Shown here piece by piece: positions 10,701 to 20,408 of a stretch of 64,000 nt of DNA. This DNA comes from Trichomonas vaginalis G3 (lineage: Eukaryota > Parabasalia > Trichomonadida > Trichomonadidae): positions 12,037,962-12,101,961 of the forward strand of contig NC_067208.1 in assembly GCF_026262505.1 (NCBI RefSeq), read 5' to 3'. The position numbers and the translations under genes were made by a program. The notes under the pieces were generated by a model that searched no databases, had not been told where the DNA came from, and saw nothing but the letters and a program-made list of their open reading frames with translations. Position 1 is the first letter of the stretch, and each line of letters opens with the position of its first letter.

Positions 10701-10704
10701 AATC

Positions 10705-10835
10705 TTCTATTTATTTTTCAAGTATAAAAAAAAGAAAAAAAGAAATGCGTGGCACTTAATTCGAACTCGGAACCCCAAAAATAAAGCCAATCCGGCGGTT
10801 TTAACCGTTAGACTACACCTCAATTTCATACAAAG
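10705..10835 (-). repeat. tRNA-like (SINE-like) sequence, inverted relative to 9528
   Basis: On the minus strand it has a box-A-like TAGTCTAACGGTTAA (10815-10801), the shared GCTTTATTTTTGGGGT segment, a box-B-like GAGTTCGAATT (10768-10758) and a T-rich tail. It resembles the copy at 9528-9640 with small insertions and deletions. The T arm and anticodon arm do not fold as a functional tRNA. Confidence 0.45.
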
Positions 10836-10929
10836 TTTATTTCACAGATATTTATGCGGCCCACTCTGTCAAAAAAATAAGACCAAAAGTGAGCTTAAGA
10901 CCCAAATTTTCCGTATACTGTTACATTTT

Positions 10930-11999
10930 CATATAAACAAGTATATATATATCACAGCTCAATTGTTAACTACTCATTATATATGATTGTTTCATATAAT
11001 TATTATATGATTTCTCTGAATTTTGAGTTTTGTGAATCTTTGATGATTCATTCAACCTTAGATCGATCAACCATAACTTATGCCATATCGGCATAAAAGA
11101 TATTTTCAATCATTAAATATATGAATTGGAGAAATTTATCCGAATCTCAAAAAATATATCTTCAATATCTATCTGTGACATGAACAAGCTCAAATAATCT
11201 ACCACATCAATTAATTAAAATTTTTCATGAGTTTTATTCGGCCCTACAATCACTCTGTGCTATGACAAAGCTATTTCCATTTTTTTTAGTTTGATCGAAC
11301 AAAACTTCGAATTTCGACCTGAAACTAGAGCCAAAAATTCGAAAAAATTATTAAACGAAGTTTATCGTCTCCGACCATAAAGTTAGATTTAATGCGAAAT
11401 TGCATAAGAAAGATTTTGAACAAAATTCATCATTCTGGCGGAAAGAGTTTGGAATATGAAAATCTGGATTATATATGATGTGATCATGCTAAAATATTTG
11501 ATATATGAGAGATTTGTAAAAATCATAAAATTTGAAAATCAAAAAATGTGTAAATGGTTGTTTTGCATGTGTCAGTTATGCTATGTATAGTTTGGTAATA
11601 TAAAATATACGTGATATATACTTGATAAAGCATAAGAGCCTAAATCACAAACTGATGGTTGACTTTGATCTTCATCTGATAGACTGCTTGTGAGAGTTTT
11701 TGAAGATTTTATTCTTCAATCAGAAGTTGATTAAAGTATTTGTTCCTCATCTGGGGTACAATACCACAACAAATACATCAGATGGGGAACATTTGAAACA
11801 ATCTTAATCTGAGCATCCTCATACAAATAAACTCTGTTCATCAAACATAATTCAATGATAATTTGACACTTTCCCATATGTGTTATATGTCAAAAACATA
11901 AAATTTTGTGAATTTTTTTATATTTCATGACTCATATAGGATAACATATAGATATCACAGTATAATCTTGTTATTCATCACATGCATAATTGAGTCATA
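10930..11999. other. Diverged extra copy of the ankyrin 5' flank, plus hairpin repeat
   Basis: About 11040-11300 resembles the flank just upstream of the left ankyrin gene (about 12060-12300): both carry TTTTCAATCATT, a ...TCCGAATC/TTCGCCAAA... segment and GTTTTATTC(A/G)G(T/C)CCTA. The hairpin repeat at 11737-11790 is related to that at 8652-8706. No gene recognised. Confidence 0.4.
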
Positions 12000-12336
12000 C
12001 CATTTATACATGTTTAAACTATAGCTTGAGATAAATTTTATGAGATTCTTGACAAATATCAATGACCGACCAGATTTTTTGCCACAGATATCTTCATGAT
12101 AACTTCAATCATTTTATGTGCAAGTCACATAATTTAGACGGATTCGCCAAAATGTTATCTTCAATCAGAATCCATATCCTGCACAAGCGCATAAAATGCA
12201 CATCAAGGACGAGTTATAATTTTTGATGTGTTTTATTCAGTCCTAAACTCATTATTTAAAAAAATTCAACGTAAACTATTCAAAATTTGATGATGTAGCA
12301 AGAACGATAGCTTTTTTTTTTGGATTCGGGTCGAAT

Positions 12337-13185
12337 ATGTTAAGTTCTGAGCAATCAAATAATGAAACTGAATTCGATTTTAGTGACATCAAGCCAACTG
12401 AAGCATTTGAATACCCTAATCAAGCATCAAAAAAGATTTGGAGTATCAATTCCAATAATATTCTACATATATCTTCACAAATTATAGAACTCATTACAAA
12501 TAACAAAATATCTATCCAAATGTCACTTCATCTGATTGATATTATTTCACAACTTCGTGATAAAGATATTAAATTATTAGCAGAACTTTACGAAAAGATA
12601 TTAAACGAATTCTCATGCATCATCAAACCGGAAAATGTGAAATTAACGACACTTCTACATTACAAAGGTTTCAAATTTGAACACTTCAGTCCTATAAAGA
12701 AAGAAGAAGATATTCTCAATATATATCCAACAGAATCTCCTTTATACTATATTGCATGGGATAAAGTTGATGACCTTAAGAGCAAATTCCCAAATCTTGA
12801 TATTAATAAGAAAATAAATTATGAAATCACACCACTTAATTGTGCAATTAAATATGGATCAGAATTATGTTTCAATTATTTGAAAAATTTAGGTGCTCAA
12901 TTTACTGAATACTCCGAAAAATATGCTGTTCAAGGCGGAAATAAAATCATTTTTATGCAAATGATAGAGGAAGGTAAATCATTTGATAAAATGATAAATA
13001 CAGCATTGAAATATCGAAACAATGAAATTGCTAACTACCTTAAATTAAATTTTGGTCAAAGTCCTGATTCAATAGCAGAAAGTATGTATTTCGGAAATTA
13101 TGATATTGCCTCTTATTTACTTTCTAATGGAGAAAATGTCAACAAAACTTATAATCTCTTTCTTTTCATATTAATCATCATTTAA
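12337..13185 (+). CDS. Ankyrin-family protein, N-terminal part (left arm)
   Basis: Open frame of 282 codons. Residues ~1-130 form a helical N-terminal domain of the kind that precedes ankyrin repeats in trichomonad families. From ~130 on there are degenerate ankyrin units (ESPLYYIAWDKVDDLKSKFP, TPLNCAIKYGSELCFNYLK, IAESMYFGNYDIASYLLSNG). The frame runs into the first minisatellite spacer after NVNKT and ends after a hydrophobic tail NLFLFILIII that the spacer encodes. The inverted copy at 41469-42317 differs at only four residues (P/L, D/N, T/I, N/Y), so both have been kept open or the duplication is recent. A longer ancestral gene probably continued through the modules downstream. Confidence 0.7.
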   Translation: MLSSEQSNNETEFDFSDIKPTEAFEYPNQASKKIWSINSNNILHISSQIIELITNNKISIQMSLHLIDIISQLRDKDIKLLAELYEKILNEFSCIIKPENVKLTTLLHYKGFKFEHFSPIKKEEDILNIYPTESPLYYIAWDKVDDLKSKFPNLDINKKINYEITPLNCAIKYGSELCFNYLKNLGAQFTEYSEKYAVQGGNKIIFMQMIEEGKSFDKMINTALKYRNNEIANYLKLNFGQSPDSIAESMYFGNYDIASYLLSNGENVNKTYNLFLFILIII

Positions 13186-16060
13186 TGGCATTCTATTTCT
13201 TTTCATATTTCTCATTGTTGAATCAAGTTCTCTCGATATTAATGAATGTCCTCTCAATATTGCAATCAAAGCTAATTTAATAGAAATTGTGAAATTCTTA
13301 GTTGAGCATGGTGCTGATGTTAACAAACGAATTATTCTCTTCCATTTCATATTTATCATTATTTTATGAGATTTTCTTTTTCTTCATATTTATCATTATT
13401 TTATGGCATTCTCATTCATTTCACATTTCTCATTGTTGAATCAAGTTCTCTCTATGTTAATGAATGCCCTCTTAGTATTGCAATCAAAGCGAATTTAATA
13501 GAATTTGCGAAATCTTTAGTTGAGCATGGTGCTGATGTTAACATAAAACTTATTCTCATTCTTTTCATTTTTATTAATGTTTTATAACATTCTCTTTCTT
13601 TTCATATTTATCATTAGTTTATTACATTATCTTTCTTTTAATGTTTTTAATTGCTTTATAAAATCCATTATGTCGGTATTTATCATTGTTTTATTACATT
13701 ATCTTTTTCTTCATATTTGTCATTATTTTATGGCATTCCCTTTCTTTTCATATCTATCATTGTTTTATTACATTCTCATTCATTTCACATTTCTCATTGT
13801 TGAATCAAGTTCTCTCTATGTTAATGAATGCCCTCTTAGTATTGCAATCAAAGCGAATTCAATTGAAATTATGAAATTTTTAGTTGAGCATGGTGCTGAT
13901 GTTAACATAAAACTTATTCTCATTCTTTTCATTTTTATCAATGTTTTATAACATTCTCTTTCTTTTCATATTTATCATTAGTTTATTACATTATCTTTCT
14001 TTTCATATTTAGCAGTGTTTTATAGAATTTTCTTTCTTTTCATATTTAACATTATTTCATGACATTTCTTTCTTTTCATATTTATCATTGTTTTACGAAG
14101 TAATATTTCTTTTTATATTTCTCATTGCTTAATGTAATTCTTTCTATATTAATGAATGCCCTCTTAGTATTGCAATCAAAGCGAATTTAATAGAATTTGC
14201 GAAATCTTTAGTTGAGCATGGTGCTGATGTTAACATAAAACTTATTCTCATTCTTTTCATTTTTATTAATGTTTTATAACATTCTCTTTCTTTTCATATT
14301 TATCATTAGTTTATTACATTATCTTTCTTTTAATGTTTTTAATTGCTTTATAAAATCCATTATGTCGGTATTTATCATTGTTTTATTACATTATCTTTTT
14401 CTTCATATTTGTCATTATTTTATGGCATTCCCTTTCTTTTCATATCTATCATTGTTTTATTATTCTCATTCATTTCACATTTCTCATTGTTGAATCAAGT
14501 TCTCTCTATGTTAATGAATGCCCTCTTAGTATTGCAATCAAAGCGAATTCAATTGAAATTATGAAATTTTTAGTTGAGCATGGTGCTGATGTTAACATAA
14601 AACTTATTCTCATTCTTTTCATTTTTATCAATGTTTTATAACATTCTCTTTCTTTTCATATTTATCATTAGTTTATTACATTATCTTTCTTTTCATATTT
14701 AGCAGTGTTTTATAGAATTTTCTTTCTTTTCATATTTAACATTATTTCATGACATTTCTTTCTTTTCATATTTATCATTGTTTTACGAAGTAATATTTCT
14801 TTTTATATTTCTCATTGCTTAATGTAATTCTTTCTATATTAATGAATGCCCTCTTAGTATTGCAATCAAAGCGAATTTAATAGAATTTGCGAAATCTTTA
14901 GTTGAGCATGGTGCTGATGTTAACATAAAACTTATTCTCATTCTTTTCATATTTCTCATTATTTTATGGCATTATCGTTCTTTTCATATTTAGCAGTGTT
15001 TTATAACATTCTCTTTCTTTTCATATCTATCATTATTTTATTTGATTCTCATTCTTTTCATATTTATCATTATTTTATGGCATTCTCTTTCTTTTCATAT
15101 TTCTCATTATTTTATGGCATTATCGTTCTTTTCATATTTAGCAGTGTTTTATAACATTCTCTTTCTTTTCATATTTATCATTATTTTATTTGATTCTCAT
15201 TCTTTTCATATTTATCATTATTTTATGGCATTCCCTTTCTTCTCATATTTATCATTGTTTTATTACATTCTCATTCATTTCAGATTGCTCATTGTATAAT
15301 GAAGTTCTCTTTATGTTAATGAATGTCCTCTTAGTATTGCAATCAAAGCGAATTCAATTGAAATTATGAAATTTTTAGTTGAGCATGGTGCTGATGTTAA
15401 CATAAAACTTATTCTCATTCTTTTCATTTTTATCAATGTTTTATAACATTCTCTTTCTTTTCATATTTATCATTAGTTTATTACATTATCTTTCTTTTCG
15501 TATTTATCATTGTTTTATTACATTATCTTTTTCTTCATATTTATCATTATTTTATAGCATTATCGTTCTTTTCATATTTAGCAGTGTTTTATAAAATTTT
15601 CTTTCTTTTCATATCTATCATTATTTTATTTGATTCTCATTCTTTTCATATTTATCATTATTTTATGGCATTATCGTTCTTTTCATATTTAGCAGTGTTT
15701 TATAACATTCTCTTTCTTTTCATATTTATCATTATTTTATTTGATTCTCATTCTTTTCATATTTATCATTATTTTATGGCATTCCCTTTCTTCTCATATT
15801 TATCATTGTTTTATTACATTCTCATTCATTTCAGATTGCTCATTGTATAATGAAGTTCTCTTTATGTTAATGAATGTCCTCTTAGTATTGCAATCAAAGC
15901 GAATTCAATTGAAATTGTGAAATCTTTAGTTGAGCATGGTGCTGATGTTAACATAAAACTTATTCTCATTCTTTTTCATTTTTATCAATGTTTTATAACA
16001 TTCTCTTTCTTTTTATATTTATCATTGTTTTATTACATTCTCATTCATTTCACATTTTTC
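13151..16060 (+). repeat. Ankyrin modules separated by a ~37-bp minisatellite (left array)
   Basis: Eight modules of about 100 bp, near 13222, 13436, 13800, 14133, 14494, 14813, 15296 and 15849, each encode one ankyrin repeat (SSLYVNECPLSIAIKAN, then VEHGADVN). A ninth lies beyond the Maverick at 33247. The spacers are tandem copies of a unit of about 37 bp built on TTCTTTTCATATTTATCATT followed by GTTTTATGGCATTCTC. Units with GTTTTATAACATT introduce stops; most units are open in all three forward frames. No trichomonad-type splice signal (GTATGT...ACTAACACACAG) is visible at module edges. A block of about 720 bp (13430-14150 and 14130-14840) is itself duplicated. Confidence 0.8.
16055..16060. 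repeat. Target-site duplication, left copy (TTTTTC)
   Basis: TTTTTC abuts the left end of the Maverick and recurs at 33235-33240 abutting the right end. A 6-bp duplication is what Mavericks are known to make. Confidence 0.85.
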
Positions 16061-16360
16061 AGTAGTATATGTTGATGGGTTTTGTGACTTTTTTTGTAAA
16101 CGTAAGAATTCATACATTTTTGAGCGATTTTGTATCATTTTTTTTTACATATGAAGTAAAAAATGTATGATTTTTACGGTTTTTATTCTTACGTTTTTGA
16201 ATAAATCAAGATTTAAAAATTTTCAGAATCGTAAGAAATTTTCACTAAACCCATACATAATGAAATAAAAAAAATAAAAAAAATAAAAAAATAAACTTTA
16301 AAAATTCATGTCTTACATTTTTTGAATAATTTATTTTTTTAATTCGTATGAAAATGAGTG
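16061..16360 (+). repeat. Maverick left terminal inverted repeat
   Basis: 300 bp matching 32935-33234 in reverse complement. It includes the promoter region and the first 13 coding bases of the gene starting at 16348; the right repeat includes the same 13 bases of the gene starting at 32947. Confidence 0.9.
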
Positions 16361-16833
16361 GATCAAGATTCGTAACCGTCAATCAATTAATGGATGTTCT
16401 TTCACCAATTCTTGAAAATGTTAAACAAGTAGATGTTTATTTCGATGATTATGTAGAAAGTATATATTATAAAGGTAAGTTTAATATTAAACCTATTGCT
16501 TTTGCATTTGATAATAAATTAATTGAAAATGCAAAAATTTGGGAATTAATTCCAGATATTGAATTTATAACAAATATTAATGATAAATGGTTTAAACGAA
16601 TTCCAACCACAAAAGTTCTTTGTAAATTAATGATCAAAACTGAGGAAAAAGAATTTAACGGGTTTAAATATCATCCAAATAAAGTTTCAGAACTAGAAAA
16701 TGAAAAACTTCAGAAAAAATTAAACGATAGACTTTCAAATGATCGTATTGAAAAAATAAATAAACTAGCAGAAGTTGCATTTAATAATGAAATATTTGAT
16801 GAATATAACCTTGAACTCAGTGATGGACTTTAA
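16348..16833 (+). CDS. Maverick terminal protein of unknown function (161 aa)
   Basis: Unrecognised. A 161-residue mixed alpha/beta-looking protein (start MKMSGSRFVTV, a VDVYFDDYVESIYYKG segment, a Lys/Glu-rich helical C-terminus). Its first codons lie in the terminal inverted repeat, so it shares promoter and start context with the right-end gene at 32947. It is transcribed inward. Confidence 0.6.
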   Translation: MKMSGSRFVTVNQLMDVLSPILENVKQVDVYFDDYVESIYYKGKFNIKPIAFAFDNKLIENAKIWELIPDIEFITNINDKWFKRIPTTKVLCKLMIKTEEKEFNGFKYHPNKVSELENEKLQKKLNDRLSNDRIEKINKLAEVAFNNEIFDEYNLELSDGL

Positions 16834-16859
16834 GTCCTGGGCACTTTGTGCCTTGAGCT

Positions 16860-17099
16860 TTAAGGACCTGGGCTCAACGAGTCATGATTTATGAAATCAA
16901 TAATTTGATTTATTCGCTCTTCAATAATTTCTATTCTTTTTGTTAAATCATCAATTTTCATTAATGAGGTGATTCTTGATTGAGGAATAGATTTTAAACT
17001 AACAACACCTTTTATTTTTGAAATTTTGAATCCATGACCCTCCGGGTCTTGGACTCTGTCCTCAACTTTAAACATTTTATTCAATTTACATGTTGTCAA
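16860..17099 (-). other. Maverick small minus-strand ORF
   Basis: 79-codon frame, Lys/Ile-rich, with a C-terminal predicted helix (DDLTKRIEIIEERINQIIDF) that could be a short coiled coil. Unrecognised. It looks like part of a larger gene whose frame is broken. Confidence 0.35.
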
Positions 17100-17333
17100 T
17101 TCTTCAAATAATTTTTTATTATTAGCATAATAGTCATTAAATTCATCAACAGATGAAAAAATTTTTATTTCAGTAATTGGTTTAACAACGTTTATTTTTT
17201 GTTGAACATTTTCACTTTCATTTATTTCTTCCTCCTTGTTTCATTTATTTTTAAAATCGGTTTCATTTATCATTAAATAAAAAATTAGAATATAAGTGAT
17301 GAAATATATTTTTTAATTAATATTAAATCAGAG

Positions 17334-17570
17334 ATGGCGGCAGGATTCTTTAAAAAATTATGGGAAGGAATTAAGAAAGCTGCAAGTTGGGTTCATCAAA
17401 AGATTATTAAACCCGTTGCAAACTTTTTGGCACCAGTAGCGAAAACGGCAGGAACTATCATAGGAGGAGTATTAGGTGCTAAAGCAGGTAATCCGGCGAT
17501 GGGAGCACAAGCAGGTAACGCAGTTGGTGGAATTGCTGAAGGAATACTTAATAAAATAGGGGGTAGATAG
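17334..17570 (+). CDS. Maverick small amphipathic protein A
   Basis: 78 residues starting MAAGFFKKLWEGIKKAASWV, an amphipathic basic helix, followed by a Gly/Ala-rich stretch (IIGGVLGAKAGNPAMGAQAG). This composition resembles virion membrane-active or minor capsid peptides of adenovirus-like and phage lineages; that role is inference. It faces a second protein with the same N-terminal motif at 17595-17807. Confidence 0.6.
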   Translation: MAAGFFKKLWEGIKKAASWVHQKIIKPVANFLAPVAKTAGTIIGGVLGAKAGNPAMGAQAGNAVGGIAEGILNKIGGR

Positions 17571-17594
17571 TGGAAAAATAAATAAATATTATTT

Positions 17595-17807
17595 TTATCT
17601 TAGTATCGGTTGTAGTCGACGATAAACCTTATCTCCTTTATTTAATACTTCCCTTACCGGAACATTAGGTGCTATTTGTTCAGCAACGTCACTAATTGCT
17701 TCTTTATTCTTAAATATCCAATTTGCTCCTTTCTTAATCCCTTCCCAAACTTTATGCGCTCCTCTTTTTACTTTATCCCACAGTTTCTTAAAGAATCCTG
17801 CAGCCAT
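17595..17807 (-). CDS. Maverick small amphipathic protein B
   Basis: 70 residues starting MAAGFFKKLWDKVKRGAHKV, sharing the first ten residues MAAGFFKKLW with protein A, then diverging into a charged helical tail ending YRRLQPILR. It is convergent with protein A, with 24 bp between the stops. The pair probably arose by inverted duplication inside the element and may both be minor virion components. Confidence 0.6.
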   Translation of the reverse strand: MAAGFFKKLWDKVKRGAHKVWEGIKKGANWIFKNKEAISDVAEQIAPNVPVREVLNKGDKVYRRLQPILR

Positions 17808-17876
17808 AGTTGATTATTTCATTAAAATTAAAAATTCATTTTCATCTTTTAATTTTGATTTTTTATTTAATAATAA

Positions 17877-19516
17877 ATGACGACTAACTATTTAGTGCCA
17901 AACACTAAACCGATTAATGGAAATGTATTTCATTCATTCGAAAAGATAAATGAAATATTCGCAAAGAATGATGGAAGAAGATATTATAGAGAACTTGAAA
18001 GTTCATGCTATGACTCTGATGCTCCATATTTTGATGATAAACAAACTCATTTAAGAATTACAAATCCGGCTCATGATGTGAACCAATTAGGTGACACATA
18101 TATTAAACGCAAAGTTAAAGTAACTCTAGTTTCAAATAAAGCTTTCACATGTGATGCCGCTTTTAAATGCATGCGTTTATTCGTTGGTTATAAATCATCA
18201 AATCAAAGCTTTAAGCAATTAGAAGTAGAAACCGAAAGAGGTGATGCTGGTTATCTTCAGATGGATTGCGCCCGTGAATCTTTCGCATTTGCAACATAAA
18301 ACCAAAATCAGAAAGGAAAGTTAAAAAGTTTGTTCATTCGTTATATAATAATGTTCAAAAATATGATAACTCAGTATGTGGTAAATATATTGACCCTTCA
18401 GAAGTTTTCAAGAAAGCAAATGAAGAAGTTGATGTCACTTTTGATATGATTATTCCGGTAAATGATTTGTTAGCATTTCAGGCGTTCGATGATTATCCTA
18501 AATCATTTGGTGAAATCATTCTTAAATATTATGTTTTCAGGGATACTTTAGTATTTTGTCAGGTTGACCCGTTAAGAGTTGCTGATTTACAAAATTACGT
18601 TTATGAAAAGATAACTGATGAAAATTATGAAAAGATTATGAATCATGTTTATAAATATGATCGCAAATTCCAACAAATCGGACTTCCTGCCAAATTAATT
18701 ACAAGCTTAGCCGCTACATCTGCTGACGCAACAGTTGAAGACGTTATTATTTCATGCACAAAGATGGAAGTTTTAGAGGATAAATGCATTACACCAGGAT
18801 ACGGTTTAATTGAAGAATCAGTTAAAGCAATACCACGTTTATTTAGTAAGGAAGATCCATTCATGATTCCAGCTCAACATATTGACGTTCGTTCACTAAA
18901 TGGAGGTTGCATCACTCCTGAAGGTATTAGCTCAGATTTCTCATACGCTCTTCATAATGTTACAGATGTTGTGTTAACATTTCCGAAGAATGCAATGCAA
19001 AGAACGGTTTTAGAAAATCCAATGCTTCGAGGTCTTCAGGTCACTATAGATTCCAGAAACTTCCCCGATCAAGCGATGACCACAGTGGGTGACATATTCT
19101 TTACACGTATGCTTCAAGCTTCTGATTTAGATGGAGTGAATGAATGCACAGAAGAATACGAGGACTCATTAACTAGACCACTGAATGATGATGATGGCAC
19201 ACCATTAGCTAGAACATGGAAAGACCAAACTTCATTCTTATGCACTATTCCAGTTCAACGTGATGGAGCGGGTATATTCTTTGATGGATTAGAAACTTTC
19301 AACTCACAAGTTACAGTACAAGTGAAAGCTTATCCAATCATTCAGGGTGAAAATGACACTTACTGTTCAAAAGTGACAAATCCTCCTCAGGTTTGGTTTA
19401 CTAGGACTACATATTGGACATGGACACCGGATGAAGGTTTGAAATATCATCCAACAGGTACACCACCGCAGTATAGAAGTTCATATGATGAAATATTGAT
19501 GAATAGAAATGTTTAA
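17877..19516 (+). pseudogene. Maverick capsid-like gene region (broken)
   Basis: The gene lies directly before the packaging ATPase and is the largest structural candidate in the element. Its beta-rich composition with many short hydrophobic strands (for example DVVLTFPKNAMQRTVLENP and VTVQVKAYPIIQG) suits a jelly-roll capsid protein. The assignment as major capsid is by position, size and composition, not by a recognised motif. The gene looks broken about once. It is preceded by the element's AATAAATGA start context. Confidence 0.5.
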
Positions 19517-19540
19517 AATTATAAATTTATTTTTGATTAA

Positions 19541-20368
19541 ATGGATTTAAATTCATCCACCCCTTATGAAGAATTAGCAGGAGTATATAATACATACGTA
19601 GATGATATGATTAATGAAGCATTGAGTGATAATAGAAATGCTCTATCTAAGGAAAAATTAATGAAAATTCCATATTCTGAATGTTACTTAAATTCAATCA
19701 CTGCAGCAATTGGTAAACAAAATAAAGGTAAAACATTAACGATATTAAAACAAATTATCATTATTGCTAACACTTCACCCTATTCACATGTGTTAATTTA
19801 TATCAACCGTTCAGGTTCACCTTCAGATGATACATTTGAATCTTTAAAGCATTTAATCAAAATTCCAATTATTTATTTATCACAAGAAGAAGCAGAAGAT
19901 TATTTAAAAAACTTTGTAATGTATAAAGAATTATATAATACAATCAAGAAGCAAGGATTAGAGGATAAAATTATTGATAAACAACGGGATGAATTATTTG
20001 AAACACTTTCTATTTCAAATTTTGATAGAGAATTTTTGCATTCACTCATTTTTCTAGATGATGCGGTGAAATCAAAACTAATAACTAATGAGAAATCATA
20101 TTTTAATCAATTATTAACTCAATGTCGACACATTCAGTGTTCATTCTTCATGGCTGTTCAATACTTTAAAGCATTAAGCACAAACATTAAATCAAACCTG
20201 TCCACCCTTTTCATTTTCAGTGGTTTTAGTCGTCAACAGTTGAACGTTATGCTTTATCAAGTGAATTTACCAATGAGCATTAATGAACTTTACACACAAT
20301 ATCAACAATTAGGAGAACATGGAAAAATAATAGTTGATTTAAATAAAGGTTCCATTAAATTCGAATAA
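19541..20368 (+). CDS. Maverick A32-like packaging ATPase
   Basis: 275-residue FtsK/HerA-superfamily ATPase of the poxvirus A32 type, one of the core Maverick genes and expected to pump DNA into capsids. Seen: Walker A GKQNKGKT at residues 58-65, a beta strand VLIYINR, Walker B LIFLDD at 169-174, and a following QCRHIQCSFFMAVQ strand with the sensor-like Gln. Length is normal for the family. It starts 24 bp after the capsid-like gene. Confidence 0.85.
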   Translation: MDLNSSTPYEELAGVYNTYVDDMINEALSDNRNALSKEKLMKIPYSECYLNSITAAIGKQNKGKTLTILKQIIIIANTSPYSHVLIYINRSGSPSDDTFESLKHLIKIPIIYLSQEEAEDYLKNFVMYKELYNTIKKQGLEDKIIDKQRDELFETLSISNFDREFLHSLIFLDDAVKSKLITNEKSYFNQLLTQCRHIQCSFFMAVQYFKALSTNIKSNLSTLFIFSGFSRQQLNVMLYQVNLPMSINELYTQYQQLGEHGKIIVDLNKGSIKFE

Positions 20369-20408
20369 CTTTTTATAATTAATTTTTATTTTTTATTTAT
20401 AATTAAAC

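Larger units (their letters stand above)
8826..10921. mobile_element. Possible non-coding element with inverted ends
   Basis: About 70 bp at the left end (CAGTATACGG..., then GGGTCTTA...TTTTGGGTCTTATTTTT) recur in inverted orientation at the right end, where ...AATAAGACC...AAGACCC...CCGTATACTG closes the stretch. The interior is about 2.1 kb of AT-rich DNA without a convincing gene and includes two SINE-like sequences. This looks like a non-autonomous DNA element or a remnant of one. I see no clear target-site duplication, so the family is unknown; two inverted copies of a shorter repeat would look the same. Confidence 0.35.
12000..16060 (+). repeat. Left arm of a large inverted duplication (outer part)
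   Basis: Covers the 5' flank, the 282-codon ankyrin gene and eight ankyrin modules. The same order recurs in inverted orientation at 38735-42655. Homology starts near TACATGTTTAAACTATAG (about 12010), matched by CTATAGTTTGAACATGTA near 42635-42650. The arm is interrupted by the Maverick and resumes at 33241. Confidence 0.85.

Noticed and set aside
10745-10822. Functional tRNA gene on the minus strand
   Set aside because: D-arm-like sequence is good but the anticodon and T stems fail.
13366-15850. Many 60-124-codon Phe/Ile-rich frames in the arrays
   Set aside because: They are readings of the minisatellite in rotating frames, not independent genes.
13151-16060. Minisatellite spacers as ordinary introns
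   Set aside because: No GTATGT-like donor or ACTAACACACAG-like acceptor is found at module borders; left as an open question rather than called splicing.
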